64,000 nt of DNA from Phocoena phocoena (GCF_963924675.1 NC_089226.1:54746205-54810204), one strand, 5' to 3'. Shown: positions 44,677 to 54,509, counted from the first letter of the stretch. The notes: generated from the letters alone by a model not told the origin. Translations and numbers: made by a program.

Positions 44677-45133
44677 TTTTTGGGGGGCTGCGTTGGGTCT
44701 TAGTTGAGGCACACAGGATCTTCATTGTGGCATGCAGGCTCTTCATTGTGGTGTGCAGGCTTCTCCCTAGTTGTGGCGTGTGGGTTTTTCTCTCTCTAGT
44801 TGTGGCGTGTGGGCTCCAGAGCGCGTGGGCTCTGTAGTTTGTAGCTCAAGGACTCTCTAGTTGAGGCTCTTCATTGTGGTGTGCAGGCTTCTCTAGTTGT
44901 GGCGTGTGGGTTTTTCTCTCTCTAGTTGTGGCGTGTGGGCTCCAGAGCGCGTGGGCTCTGTAGTTTGTAGCTCAAGGACTCTCTAGTTGAGGCACATGGG
45001 CTCAGTAGTTGTGGCGTGCGGGCTTAGTTGCCCTGCAGCATGTGGGTTCTTAGTTCCCCGACCAGGGATTGAACCTGCGTCCCCTGCATTGGAAGATGGA
45101 TTCTTTACCACTAGACCACCAGGGAAGTCCCAC
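44677..45133 (-). mobile_element. Long CHR-type SINE, - strand, with internal 128-bp tandem duplication
   Basis: 'gggctgcgttgggtcttagt' at the left and gaccaccagggaagtccc at the right, with the reversed B-box GGGATTGAACC. Two copies of a body segment starting 'ggctcttcattgtggtgtgc' lie at 44737-44864 and 44865-44990. Target repeat 'ttaggtcttt' on both sides. Confidence 0.9.
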
Positions 45134-45360
45134 AGTTAGGTCTTTAATCCATTTTGAGTTTACTTTTGTATATGATATGAGAAAATGTTCTAATTCATAC
45201 TTTTACATGTAGCTGTAGCGTTTCCCCAGCACCACTTATCAAAGGGACTGTCTTTTCCCCATTGTATATTCTTTCCTCCTTTGTTGTAGATTAATTGACC
45301 ATAAGTGTGTGGGTTCATTTCTTGGCTGTCTCTTCTGTTCCATTGATCTGTGTGTCTGTC

Positions 45361-45711
45361 TTTTTAAAAATTTGTTTATTTATTTATTTTTGGCTGTGTT
45401 GGGTCTTTGTTGCTGCACACGGGCTTTCTCTAGCTGTGGCGAGTGGGGGCTGCTCTTTGTTGCAGTGCACGGGCTTCTCATTGCAGTGGCTTCTCTTGTT
45501 GCGGAGCATGGGCTCTAGGCACGCGGGCTTCAGTAGTTGTGGTACACGGGCTCAGTAGTTGTGGCTTGTGGGCTCTGGAGTGCAGGCTCAGTAGTTGTGG
45601 TGTATGGGCTTAGTTGCTCTGTGGCATGTGGGATATTCCCAGACCAGGGCTCAAACCTGTGTTCCCTGCATTGGCAGGCAGATTCTTAACCACTGAGCCA
45701 CCAGGGAAGTC
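45361..45711 (-). mobile_element. Long CHR-type SINE, - strand
   Basis: (attt)n tail, TTGGCTGTGTTGGGTCTTTG, right end ccaccagggaagtcc. The target repeat ctgtgtgtctgt flanks it. Confidence 0.93.
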
Positions 45712-45850
45712 CTGTGTGTCTGTTTTTGTGCCATTAACATACTGTTTTGATCATGGTAGCTTTGTAGTATAGTCTAAAGGCAGGGAGCATGATTCCTCCA
45801 GGTTTGTTCTTTTTTCTCAAGATTGCTTTGGTGGTGGTGGCTTTTTATTT

Positions 45851-46085
45851 TATTTTATTTTTTAGGTGGAAGGAAGCAAATTTTGTTATTAATAATAATC
45901 GTAACAATAGCTGCTAATGTTTATGGAATTCTCACAACACTGCAGATGCTTTGCATGCACTTAATTTAAATTAATTTACTTTCAGTTCTCCTAAGAACCC
46001 CCAAAAGAAGGCCCTTTATAATCCATATTTAGTCTCTGTACTCTGTGCTCAACATATAAAAGATTCTGAAAGGAGCAGTCTTTTT
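45851..46085. other. INTS4 intron 4, MIR-like piece
   Basis: 'taatgtttatggaattctca' and 'gaaccc' phrases are MIR-like in antisense. Weak. Confidence 0.3.
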
Positions 46086-46380
46086 TTTCTTTTTTGGCTG
46101 CATTGGGTCTTCGTTGCTGCACATGGGCTTTCTCTAGTTGTGGCAAGCTCAGCCTAATCCCGCGTTGAGAAACGCGGGCTTCTCATTGAGGTGGCTTCTC
46201 TTGTTGTGGAGCACAGGCTCCAGGCGTGTGGGCTACAGTAGTTGTGGTGCATGGGCTCAGTAGTTGTGGAGCATGGGCTTAGTTGCTCTGCACCATGTGG
46301 TATCTTCCGGGACTAGGGATTGAACCTGTGTCCCCTGCACTGGCAGGTGGATTTTTAACCACTACACCACCAGGGAAGCC
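46086..46380 (-). mobile_element. Long CHR-type SINE, - strand, with replaced internal segment
   Basis: 'ttggctgcattgggtcttcg' at the left, ccaccagggaagccc at the right. The usual 'gggggctactcttcgttgcg' stretch is replaced by text that includes a perfect hairpin cccgcgtt-gaga-aacgcggg (46159-46178). Target repeat aggagca(ca)gtctt on both sides. Confidence 0.9.
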
Positions 46381-46860
46381 CAGGAGCACAGTCTTAAAGG
46401 AGATGGACTTGTGAAAACAAGACATTGCAGTACAATTTGATGCCTGAGAGGATACTACAGCAGCTCCCAAGAGGAAGGGCCTAGCTTCTTGCTGGGGAGG
46501 ACGAAGCCTGATGGTGGCTATTTTTGATGGTGGTAGAGTAGTTACTGGGAGAGTTGGTCATGTTTTACTTCCTTATCTGGGTGCTTCTTATTTGTGTGTG
46601 TTTTGTGAAAATTCATTGAGCTGTACATTTAATATTTTTGCATATTTCTGTATGAATATTAAAAATTTGAAAATTTATGAATTTTTCTTCTGTTTTTAGA
46701 TTTGATAGTAAATAAAATGCAATTAAAGGGGTCACTTTTAAAGTACCTAGTCTTTACAAGGCCAGGTGCTTGCTGTTGGGAGTATAATGTTGAATAAATG
46801 GGAGTCTTGTTTTCTAAGGACTCATGATTCTTTTTGGAAGACACATACTCAAAAAACATG
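46381..46860. other. INTS4 intron 4, nothing recognised
   Basis: No feature supported. Confidence 0.4.
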
Positions 46861-46862
46861 AA

Positions 46863-46995
46863 GGGAATTCCTTGGCCGTCCAGTGGTTAGGATTAGGCAC
46901 TTTCACTGCCAGCGCCTGGGTTCAATCCCTGGTTGGGGAACTAAGATCCCACAAGCCACACAGCATGGCCAAAAAAACAAACAGCAACAACAACA
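46863..46995 (+). mobile_element. Short CHR-type SINE, + strand
   Basis: GGGAATTCCTTGGCCGTCCA head, GGGTTCAATCCC, (caa)n-rich tail. Lies 140 bp upstream of exon 5. Confidence 0.9.
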
Positions 46996-47137
46996 AACCC
47001 ATGAGACTAGACAGACTAGTGAGAATGTAGTGTTTGAAGCCATTCCTAAAGTTGACACAGTGCTTTTGTTTCTGTGTTTTTGTTTATTTTTAAGATATCT
47101 TAATCATGTCCTTTTGTTCTCTCTTTTCTTTTTGTAG

Positions 47138-47323
47138 CACCTGACAGATACCTCACATGGTGTAAGAAATAAGTGTCTGCAATTACTTGGTAATCTGGGT
47201 TCTTTGGAGAAAAGTGTCACAAAAGATGCAGAAGGCCTAGCTGTCAGAGACGTCCAGAAGATTATAGGGGATTACTTCAGTGACCAGGACCCACGTGTCA
47301 GAACAGCAGCTATAAAAGCCATG
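47138..47323 (+). CDS. INTS4: INTS4 coding exon 5 (residues 159-220)
   Basis: 62 codons, phase 0 at both ends. The acceptor is CTTTTTGTAG and the donor ATG|GTAAAC. Encodes HLTDTSHGVRNKCLQLLGNL, then YFSDQDPRVRTAAIKAM. The two D-x-x-x-V-R motifs are typical HEAT turn/helix-B starts, so the exon covers two adjoining repeats. Confidence 0.95.
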
Positions 47324-47950
47324 GTAAACGTGATCATGGAAACTAAATGGAGATACTGTTTTTTGTTTTTTTTTTAAGTTAATGGCTAATGCCACCTTGG
47401 ATACATTCTGAATCCCCCCCAGGGTATACTTTATGCACACTTTCAGGAAGGTGTTGGTGGCATCACAGAACTCAAAGGCACACATTCCTTTACAACAGTT
47501 GCTTATCTTTGGGCTTCTTTGGTAGCTTTCACCTGCATTTCTGAAACATGGAAGGTACAACTTGTATCCCAGGTCTATGGGAGAGATGTTACTTGGTATT
47601 ATAGTACAGTAGGTACAGGTTATACCTTTGTATTTCAGAAGTATAGGTGAAAGTTATGGGGGAGGGTTGCTCTTTAGAGGGAGATGGTGTTAACCATTTC
47701 TTCCTCAGCCTCCTTATCATTATTTCGTATTTTTTCTGATATCCCCTTGGGACAGTCCATGGGTTAGATTGATTAAGTGTTTGAGTGTTTCTACTGAAAA
47801 GTCCAGGTTTCTTATTTATATAGCACTGATTTTGGCCAGAGGGAACCATGTTAATGTGATATAATGGGGAAAAAATATATGAGATTGTGGGGAGACATTG
47901 GAAATATTGATTTTTTTTCAGAATACTTAAACTGTATCTTTATTATCTAG
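47324..47950. other. INTS4 intron 5, nothing firmly recognised
   Basis: A T-rich run at 47358-47378 could be the poly(A) of a minus-strand insertion, whose short open frame (47237-47560) overlaps exon 5. No family match and no target duplication were found, so it is not called. Confidence 0.35.
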
Positions 47951-48001
47951 TTGCAGCTCCATGAAAGAGGACTGAAATTATACCAAACAATTTATACTCA
48001 G
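47951..48001 (+). CDS. INTS4: INTS4 coding exon 6 (residues 221-237)
   Basis: 17 codons, LQLHERGLKLYQTIYTQ, phase 0 to 0. The acceptor is TTATTATCTAG and the donor CAG|GTACCT. It is too short to stand out on its own, but is required to keep the INTS4 frame between exon 5 (ending AIKAM) and exon 7 (starting ACKLL). The PPIA retrocopy lies in the next intron. Confidence 0.93.
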
Positions 48002-48835
48002 GTACCTTAAATGATTGCTGTCTAGAAGAGGAGGGAGGTGGAGAAATCATGAAACTGGGAGGGTGGCACGCTGGTGGTCAGAATTTGAAAACGTAGAGCT
48101 TCAGCTGGCTAACAGTGGCAGTGTGTGATGAATGTGCAGTTGTATCCAAAACATACATTCTAAGAAGAGAATGGGGAATATGTAATGAATAGCACTAGTG
48201 CATGTGAGGAGGACATTTGGGAGGATTTAGGTAGCTCAGTATGAATGCCAGAGTATACAAAGAGAAGTGTAGTGTTCAGAGTAAGGAGAGTGGTAGTCTT
48301 GTTGATCTCTGTTTGGTTGACTGAAATTGACTTCAAACCTGAAGTCAATTCAGGGCACCACACTTGAGAAACTGGAGTATTTCTGGAGGAGGATGACCAA
48401 GACCATGGGATCATATGAAAAGATATCACATGATTGTTATAGCATTGGTAAGGAAAAGCACAATGAAATTATAGTATCATTAGGAGAAGCTGACCGAGTG
48501 CCTAACCAAAAGCCCTTACATTTATTCTTGTAGAATAATTGGATGTATCCACGCTCAGAGACCAGTTTTTGTTAGCCTATTGAGAGTGGTTTTAGCTTTT
48601 AGAGGAAGAGGATAATTAGCCAAACCCCTATGACTGATGTGTAAACCAAGTACGTTCTTTTACAAATGAAGTAGAATGAGTTCAGAATGGTTATGTTGGT
48701 GTGACCTATAGGAAAACTGTGTGGGAAACCAAATAATTAAAGGAAACTTGTAGAGTAAGGACTCAAAGGAAAAAGAGTTAGTCCGATGATTCAGACGTTT
48801 AGTGACATAAGACTGTGTCAGTTGGTTAGGCAAGC
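48002..48835. other. INTS4 intron 6 start, nothing recognised
   Basis: Only a near-perfect hairpin at 48321-48353 stands out (attgacttca-aacc-tgaagtcaat core). Confidence 0.4.
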
Positions 48836-49960
48836 AATGCTGTGGACCTCAAGGGAGTGAGGATGGAATGATGCGGGAGGATTTGAGATATGAGGTAGAA
48901 TTAGTTACTATAATGAGTTCATTTTGATTATCTTGAGTTTGAAGGGTTGATGGGATACTTATGAGGAGGTCTGGAACTCAGGAAAGATCAGAGCTGGAGG
49001 TGGATATTTGGAGCCATCAATATCTAGGGGTCATGGGGATACCCAGGGAGAGTAAGAAGATTGGAAGTGATGAGGATGGAGCCAGGGGTGAGGTCCAACG
49101 TTTAAGAAAGGAGCCCTAATATGGAACTGAGGAGCAGCTTGATGGAGGAGGAGGAAGAATATATTCCAGAAAAGGCAAGAGGGCATTCTCATAGTCAGCA
49201 GTGTCAAATGCTGGTGAAAGGTCGTTTAGGATAGCACTGAAATCTGGTCATGGGACTTAGCAACAAAGTGGTCACTAGTGAGTTTAAAGAGAGCAATTTC
49301 AGTGGAGTGCTGGGACTGGGGGAATCCAGATCAGGGTCTTTTGAGGTGAGGCATTTAAAGTCTATTGACTATGACTATACTTTAAAGAAACTTGACTATG
49401 ATAGGAAAGTGGGGTAGAAGTTGGTAGAAGGGGGCATAGGATTAAGGGTTGTTGTTGTTTTTTTTCCTGTATTTTAAAAACAGTTGCTAAGTATGTTTAT
49501 ATGTTGAAGGGAGAGCTAGTGTTACGATAGAAGAGACAAAGGGGAATAAATGCTGGAGTAAGTTCCTTGAGGCAGAAAATCAGATTCATGAGCTGATTCA
49601 TCCAACAAATGTTAGTGAGTACCTAAATGCTGGCTGTATAATGCCAAGCATGTTATAATAGATAGGACCCATGCCCTTCACATTGTCATAGGTAAGACAG
49701 GCAATTAACAAATAAGCAAACACAGTTATAGCATATGAGTATTGCTGTGAGGTAAATCAATAGGATGCTATCATAGAGAATCACAAAGAGGATCTATTTT
49801 GGAGGATGGTAAGGGATGGTCATGTGAGGAAGTGATGGGATCCATAGCAAAAGTAGAAGGATTAGGAACTAGAAAGGACCCTTTTCCCTCAGATATTGAG
49901 AAAACAAGGGGTGGGAGAATACAGGAATAAATGAATTTATAACTGGTGTGGAGTAGTTGA
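48836..49960 (+). mobile_element. L2 LINE fragments, + strand
   Basis: 'gtcaaatgctggtgaaaggt' (49203), 'tggagtgctgggactggg', then 'caacaaatgttagtgagtac' (49604) and 'acaggcaattaacaaataag'. Two consecutive L2-type segments with uncertain boundaries. Confidence 0.55.
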
Positions 49961-50064
49961 GTGGGTTTGTGCCTGAGAACCTTGATTTTTCTCAGATAAA
50001 CAGGTCGCCTTATAGCTGGTAGTAGGATAGAAGTCCTGAGGTAAAGGTTAAGAAAAGCTGCCTT

Positions 50065-50393
50065 GGGGCTTCCCTGGTGGCGCAGTGATAAGAATCTGCC
50101 TGCCAATGCAGGAGACACGGGTTCGAGCCTTGGTCCAGGAAGATCCCACATACTGTGGAGCAACTAAGGCTGTGTGCCACAACTACTGAGCCTGCACTCT
50201 AGAGCCCTTGAGCCACAACTACTGTTGTGAGCCGCAACAAGAGAAGCCACTGCAATGAGAAGCCCGTGCACTGCAACGAAGAGTAGCCCCTGCTCACCAC
50301 AGCTAGAGAAAGCCCACATGAAGCAACGAAGACCCAACACAGCCAAAAAAAAAAAAAAAAAAAAAAAGGCTCATTAGCCACCTTTCTGAAAAA
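50065..50393 (+). mobile_element. Long CHR-type SINE, + strand, with extra 3' sequence
   Basis: GGGGCTTCCCTGGTGGCGCA head, GGGTTCGAGCC, long-form body and poly(A) at 50345-50367. Then ggctcattagccacctttct and a second A-rich run come before the target repeat. A perfect 18-bp duplication (aagaaaagctgccttggg) lies at 50050-50067 and 50394-50411. Confidence 0.93.
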
Positions 50394-50631
50394 AAGAAAA
50401 GCTGCCTTGGGAAATGGAATTGGAAAGCAGGAGTGTAAAAGATTTCAGAGTAGGACTAATAAGGTTTGAGATCATGAATCACCAATCCCCTAGAGAGTGT
50501 GGTCTTTGCCAGTGCTCTGCTGCTGCCCTTGTGAAGACTAGAGAAAGTCTTATGTTTGTGGAGCAGCTGTAGCAGAAATCCTGAGGGGGTTGTGTATGAT
50601 GATGCAGACAATGCTGTCAAGAGACTGAAGT

Positions 50632-51390
50632 GGCTTTGCAGACGCCGCCACATTGGAACCTCCCACGCTGCCCAACCATGGTCAGCCCTACCGTGTTCTT
50701 TGACATTGCCGTCGATGGCGAGCCCTTGGGCCGCGTCTCCTTCGAGCTGTTTGCAGACAGAGTTCCAAAGACAGCAGAAAACTTCCGTGCTCTGAACACT
50801 GGGGAGAAAGGCTTTGGTTATAAATGTTCCTGCTTTCACAGAATAATTCCGGAATTTATGTGCCAGGGTGGTGACTTCACACACCATAATGGCACTGGTG
50901 GCGAGTCCACTTATGGGGAGAAATTTGATGATGAGAATTTCCTCCTGAAGCATACGGGTCCTGGCATCTTGTCCATGGCAAATGCTGGCCCCAACACAAA
51001 CGGTTCCCAGTTTTTCATCTGCACGGCCAAGACTGAGTGGTTGGATGGCAAGCATGTGGTCTTTGGCAAGGTGAAAGAGGGCATGAATATTGTGGAAGCC
51101 ATGGAGCGCTTTGGTTCCAGGAATGGCAAGACCAGCAAGAAGATCACCATTGCTGACTGTGGACAAATCTAGTAATAAATTTGACTTGTGTTTTATCTTA
51201 ACCACTAGACCATTCCTTCTGTAGCTCAGGAGAGCACCCCTTCATCCCCATCTGCTCAAAATATACTGTAATCTTTGTGCTCTCATTGCACTTCTTTGGG
51301 TTCCATATTTTCCTTATTCCCCTCCAAGTTTAGCTGAATTGCAAAGTTAAGTTTATGGTTGTGAAATAAAAACTAAACAACAACAACAAA
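50632..51390 (+). pseudogene. Processed PPIA (cyclophilin A) retrocopy with intact ORF (50678-51172)
   Basis: An intronless copy of the cyclophilin A mRNA, a cytosolic peptidyl-prolyl cis-trans isomerase, lies in INTS4 intron 6 on the same strand. The ATG at 50678 (ACCATGG) opens 164 codons ending TAG at 51170-51172, against 165 residues in the parent. The terminal Glu codon has apparently become the stop. Active-site residues are kept: FHRII with the catalytic Arg (R55), [16 protein letters not shown] with the binding-pocket Trp (W121) and His (H126). Differences from the parent as I remember it include N3S, K28R, S40N, G50C, G59E, R69H, K76E and I78T. A PPIA-like 3' UTR with AATAAA at about 51365 is followed by a short A-rich tail. 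A 13-bp direct repeat (aagagactgaagt) flanks it at 50619-50631 and 51391-51403, the mark of L1-driven retroposition. Whether it is transcribed is unknown, so it is called a pseudogene conservatively. Confidence 0.93.
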
Positions 51391-51463
51391 AAGAGACTGA
51401 AGTAAGGACAGGTATAGAGCAAGGAAAAGGTGGTTTATTTGGAAAGAAAGGACAGAATTAAAG

Positions 51464-51693
51464 CAGTGGTTCTCAACCAAGGTGATTTTGCCCTCCAGGG
51501 CACATTTGGCAACGTCTGGAGGTATTTTTGACTATTTCAGTTGCTAGGGAGAGGAAGAGGGTGCAGTGCTACAACGACCTAGTGGGTAGAGGCCAGGGAT
51601 GCTGCTAAATATCTTATATTGCACAGGACAGCCCCTCACAACGAAGAATTATCTAGTCCAAAATGTCAATAATAGCAAGGTTGAGAGACCCTG
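51464..51693 (-). mobile_element. MER20-like hAT-Charlie DNA transposon
   Basis: Left terminus CAGTGGTTCTCAACCAAGGT and right terminus GGTTGAGAGACCCTG are inverted. Inside are 'acatttggcaacgtctggag', 'gtagaggccagggatgctgc' and 'aattatctagtccaaaatgt'. About 230 bp, close to the MER20 full length; the 8-bp target repeat is degraded. Lies 60 bp after the PPIA retrocopy. Confidence 0.88.
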
Positions 51694-52363
51694 CTTAAAC
51701 GGATAGGTAACTTAAGTGGGATGAAGAGCAGGTGTGATGGGTTAAGTCATGGCGATGGAAGAGCTGGTAGAGTAGCATATATGGTCAAAGCATGGAATAT
51801 AAGATTTTAAAATTTCAAAAACCGTTTTCTGGGTGTTGTTGAAGTCTAGGGTATAGCTATGACTGTGGGTGGAGTAGGGATATTCCATTTCAGACTAAAG
51901 TAAAAAAGGAAAATTTGGCCTCTTTTTGGCAGCTTAACGTTAAAATTGTACATTTATTTAGAGTGCTTGAATTTTCAGATGGACTGTCAGTCAGAAATTT
52001 GTGCTCTAGTTTTACAGATAGGGAAAAAACTCATCTTTGGTGTTTGAGCCTGTCAGGGTAGCACTGTGGGCTCCCAGCAAGCTTTGCTATGATTGATGCT
52101 GTTCTAGATGGCTTTTGTGCTATCTATCAATCTGTGGTTCTCCTTTCAGACATGGGGTGGGAGGGTACACAGTCAGAGCACAGGCAGAGCAGCTGGCAGA
52201 GGCCAAGAATTCTTTGTTGGGCAAAGGTTCAAGAAGTTAAAATCACCCCATATGTGTTTTGATTGGTATCCTTATCCAGCCACCATATCTTCATTTTGAA
52301 AATAGTTTGAACATCACCTGGGAGGACACAGAACTAACAGACTTTTGGAATCCTTGTTTGCAG
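51694..52363. other. INTS4 intron 6 end, nothing recognised
   Basis: No feature supported before the exon 7 acceptor. Confidence 0.4.
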
Positions 52364-52452
52364 GCTTGTAAATTGCTCTCTGATGACTATGAACAAGTGC
52401 GCAGTGCTGCAGTCCAGCTTATCTGGGTTGTCAGTCAGCTCTATCCTGAAAG
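52364..52452 (+). CDS. INTS4: INTS4 coding exon 7 (residues 238-266 plus two bases)
   Basis: 89 nt. The acceptor is CTTGTTTGCAG and the donor AAAG|GTCAGT. Encodes ACKLLSDDYEQVRSAAVQLI and on to SQLYPE, a complete HEAT helix pair with the D-x-x-x-V-R turn. Ends two bases into a Ser codon finished by exon 8. Confidence 0.95.
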
Positions 52453-52589
52453 GTCAGTGTGGGTGTAAGCCAGCTTTTGTTCATTGCTAAGCCATTTTTC
52501 TCTCCTCCCACCATGCAGAAAGCCCACCTCCAGAAAAGGAATGTTGGTTAGATTTTTGGAAGGCAGTATGGAATAGGGGAAAAGCATGG

Positions 52590-52745
52590 ACCCTGAAAAT
52601 CAGGATGCTTGGTCCTTGTTTTTCAGCTCTGCCTTGAACTTTCTGTGTATGCTGGGAAAGACACTTCGCCTCTCTGGGTCCCAACCTCCTCAAATATAGA
52701 TGAAGAGATTGGATGGTCTTTCTCAAATGCTATCCACTCCACCTC
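52590..52745 (+). mobile_element. MIR-like SINE
   Basis: 'ttcagctctgccttgaactt', 'gacacttcgcctctctgggt' and 'gatgaagagattggatggtc' follow the MIR order. Confidence 0.6.
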
Positions 52746-52882
52746 TGCCCAACCCTTAAAAAAAGTCTTTAAAATGGTTTTGGGCACATTTTAGTAAATA
52801 CAAATGCCAGCTAAAGATACCAGGTGAATTTGAGAATAATGATCCCTTATGTAGTGTTTTCCTGGTTAAAAATATTTTCATA

Positions 52883-53005
52883 GGGAATTCCCTGGTGGTC
52901 CAGTGGTTAGGACTTGGTGCTTTCTCTGCTGAGGGCCTGGGTTCAATCCCTGGTCGGGGAACTATGATTGCACAAGCTGTGAGGTGCGGCCAAAAATAAA
53001 AAATT
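52883..53005 (+). mobile_element. Short CHR-type SINE, + strand
   Basis: GGGAATTCCCTGGTGGTCCA head, GGGTTCAATCCC, A-rich tail; no clean target duplication. Confidence 0.9.
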
Positions 53006-53615
53006 TTTTTTCACGGTAATTAAATAATTTATCTCACAGTGATTCTTTGAGGTGGAGAGACAGGTATTATTTATTCTGTTTTATAGAACTCCTTTTATAG
53101 GAAAAAGAAGTGTTTTTTCCTCTTCATTAAACTACCTACTGAAATTGAAAAACAAAAATGAGTTAATAAAGCTATAGACACCACCCCCCATAGACACCAC
53201 CCCCCACCCCCCGCAAAAAAAAGACTAGCTGGAAATTGTCTTTTCATTTAGGACCAGATTTGCAAGTATGTTTTTTATTGGTTTATTCTGAGACTTGCTA
53301 TATTGACAGCAATGCAATTATAAGAGAGAATAAACTTAAAGATAACTCTGTGGTAGCTGTTTTTGGTATCTCATAAATCTTTGAATCTTCAGTGTTAAAT
53401 ACTTTTTACTCAAGACACAAATTTGCATTGCAACTAAAAATAAACAAATCCCAGACTGATTTGGTTACTCTGAAATGTATTTCATCATTATAGGATTTGA
53501 ATTATTCAGTTATCATTTCTATTTGTGCTGATTTTCATTGGTCATTCTCAGTTTATTGAACCTGCAATTTTAGGCTCATGTTTTGTCACTTGTGGTTTCT
53601 TTTCTTTTAATTTAG
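53006..53615. other. INTS4 intron 7, nothing recognised
   Basis: A small tandem repeat of 'tagacaccacccccca' occurs at about 53175-53206. Nothing else. Confidence 0.45.
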
Positions 53616-53736
53616 CATTGTCCCAATCCCTTCTTCTAATGAAGAAATTCGCTTAGTTGATGATGCGTTTGGAAAAATTTGTCACATGGTCAGTGATAGC
53701 TCCTGGGTGGTTCGAGTTCAAGCTTCAAAGCTATTG
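53616..53736 (+). CDS. INTS4: INTS4 coding exon 8 (residues 267-307)
   Basis: 121 nt after a TTTCTTTTAATTTAG acceptor. Encodes (S)IVPIPSSNEEIRLVDDAF, then CHMVSDSSWVVRVQASKLL. The W-V-V-R segment is another HEAT helix-B start, and the Pro/Ser stretch is an inter-repeat loop. The donor is TTG|GTAAGT, phase 0. Confidence 0.95.
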
Positions 53737-54059
53737 GTAAGTTACATCTTCTTTAATGAGCATATTACCTGTTACACTTGTAAAACATTTTGAGAAACTA
53801 GATAGAGACAGGTGTAATGCGCTTTTATAAACCTTAGTATTTCTTAAAATAGAAAGAAGTTGTTCCCTTTCCCATAGAGAAGTAATCTTTGAGAACTAGA
53901 AAGAATTTTAAAGATAATCCTATTTAATCTTGTTAGCATATTAGACAACCAAAGTCTAGAGAAAAAGGAACATAATAATAAAAATAATTGTTACCGTTAC
54001 TAAGCACCTGGTATGGCCTAGATACTTTGCTATGAGGCCACTTAATTATCTCATTTATT

Positions 54060-54088
54060 GTTTTTTTTTATTGGAGTATAATTGCTTT
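54060..54088 (-). mobile_element. Very small L1 3'-end insertion (29 bp)
   Basis: Poly(T) followed by ttggagtataattgctt, the reversed extreme 3' end of an L1. It is flanked by attatctcatttatt (54045-54059) and attatcccatttatt (54089-54103). It sits inside a MIR-like antisense element (about 54000-54230). Confidence 0.8.
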
Positions 54089-54307
54089 ATTATCCCATTT
54101 ATTCTTACAGTAACCCAGCAAGGTAGGTGCTATTATTCCCACTTCCCAGGTGAGAAAGCTGAGGCTCTGAGAATTTAAGTAAATTATTCAATTTATACAG
54201 ATAGGAAGTTGTAGAATGAGATTCAGATGCTAATCTGACTTTTAGCCTCATTCTTTCCTACTGTTTTGCCTTTGGGGACTCTAGTATATTTGTAAGAATA
54301 TTTTTTT

Positions 54308-54509
54308 CTTTTTTTTCCTGTATGTGGGCCTCTCACTGCTGTGGCCTCTCCCGTTGCGGAGCACAGGCTCCAGACGCACAGGCTCAGCGGCCATGGCTCA
54401 CGGGCCCAGCCGCTCCGTGGCATGTGGGATCTTCCCGGACCAGGGCGCGAGCCCGTGTCCCCTGCGTTGGCAGGCGGACTCTCAACCACTGCGCCACCAG
54501 GGAAGCCCC
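54308..54509 (-). mobile_element. Medium CHR-type SINE, - strand
   Basis: CTGTATGTGGGCCTCTCACT at the left, ccaccagggaagcccc at the right. Weak target repeat (gtaagaatattttt / tataagaaaaattt). Confidence 0.93.

Larger units (their letters stand above)
43430..45850 (-). mobile_element. L1 LINE, - strand, with (TG)n and two nested SINEs
   Basis: Starts with the reversed 3' UTR ('gttgaagtatagttgattta'). Reverse frames retain IWKQPKCPSTDKRIKKMWCT (about 43940) and [20 protein letters not shown] (about 44270). SINEs interrupt at 44677 and 45361. RT-region text resumes at 45715-45835. No intact frame. Confidence 0.9.

Noticed and set aside
47237..47560. 107-aa - strand frame with a Cys-rich segment and A-run, considered as a processed pseudogene
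   Set aside because: It partly overlaps INTS4 exon 5 in antisense, matches no family I know, and no target duplication was found.
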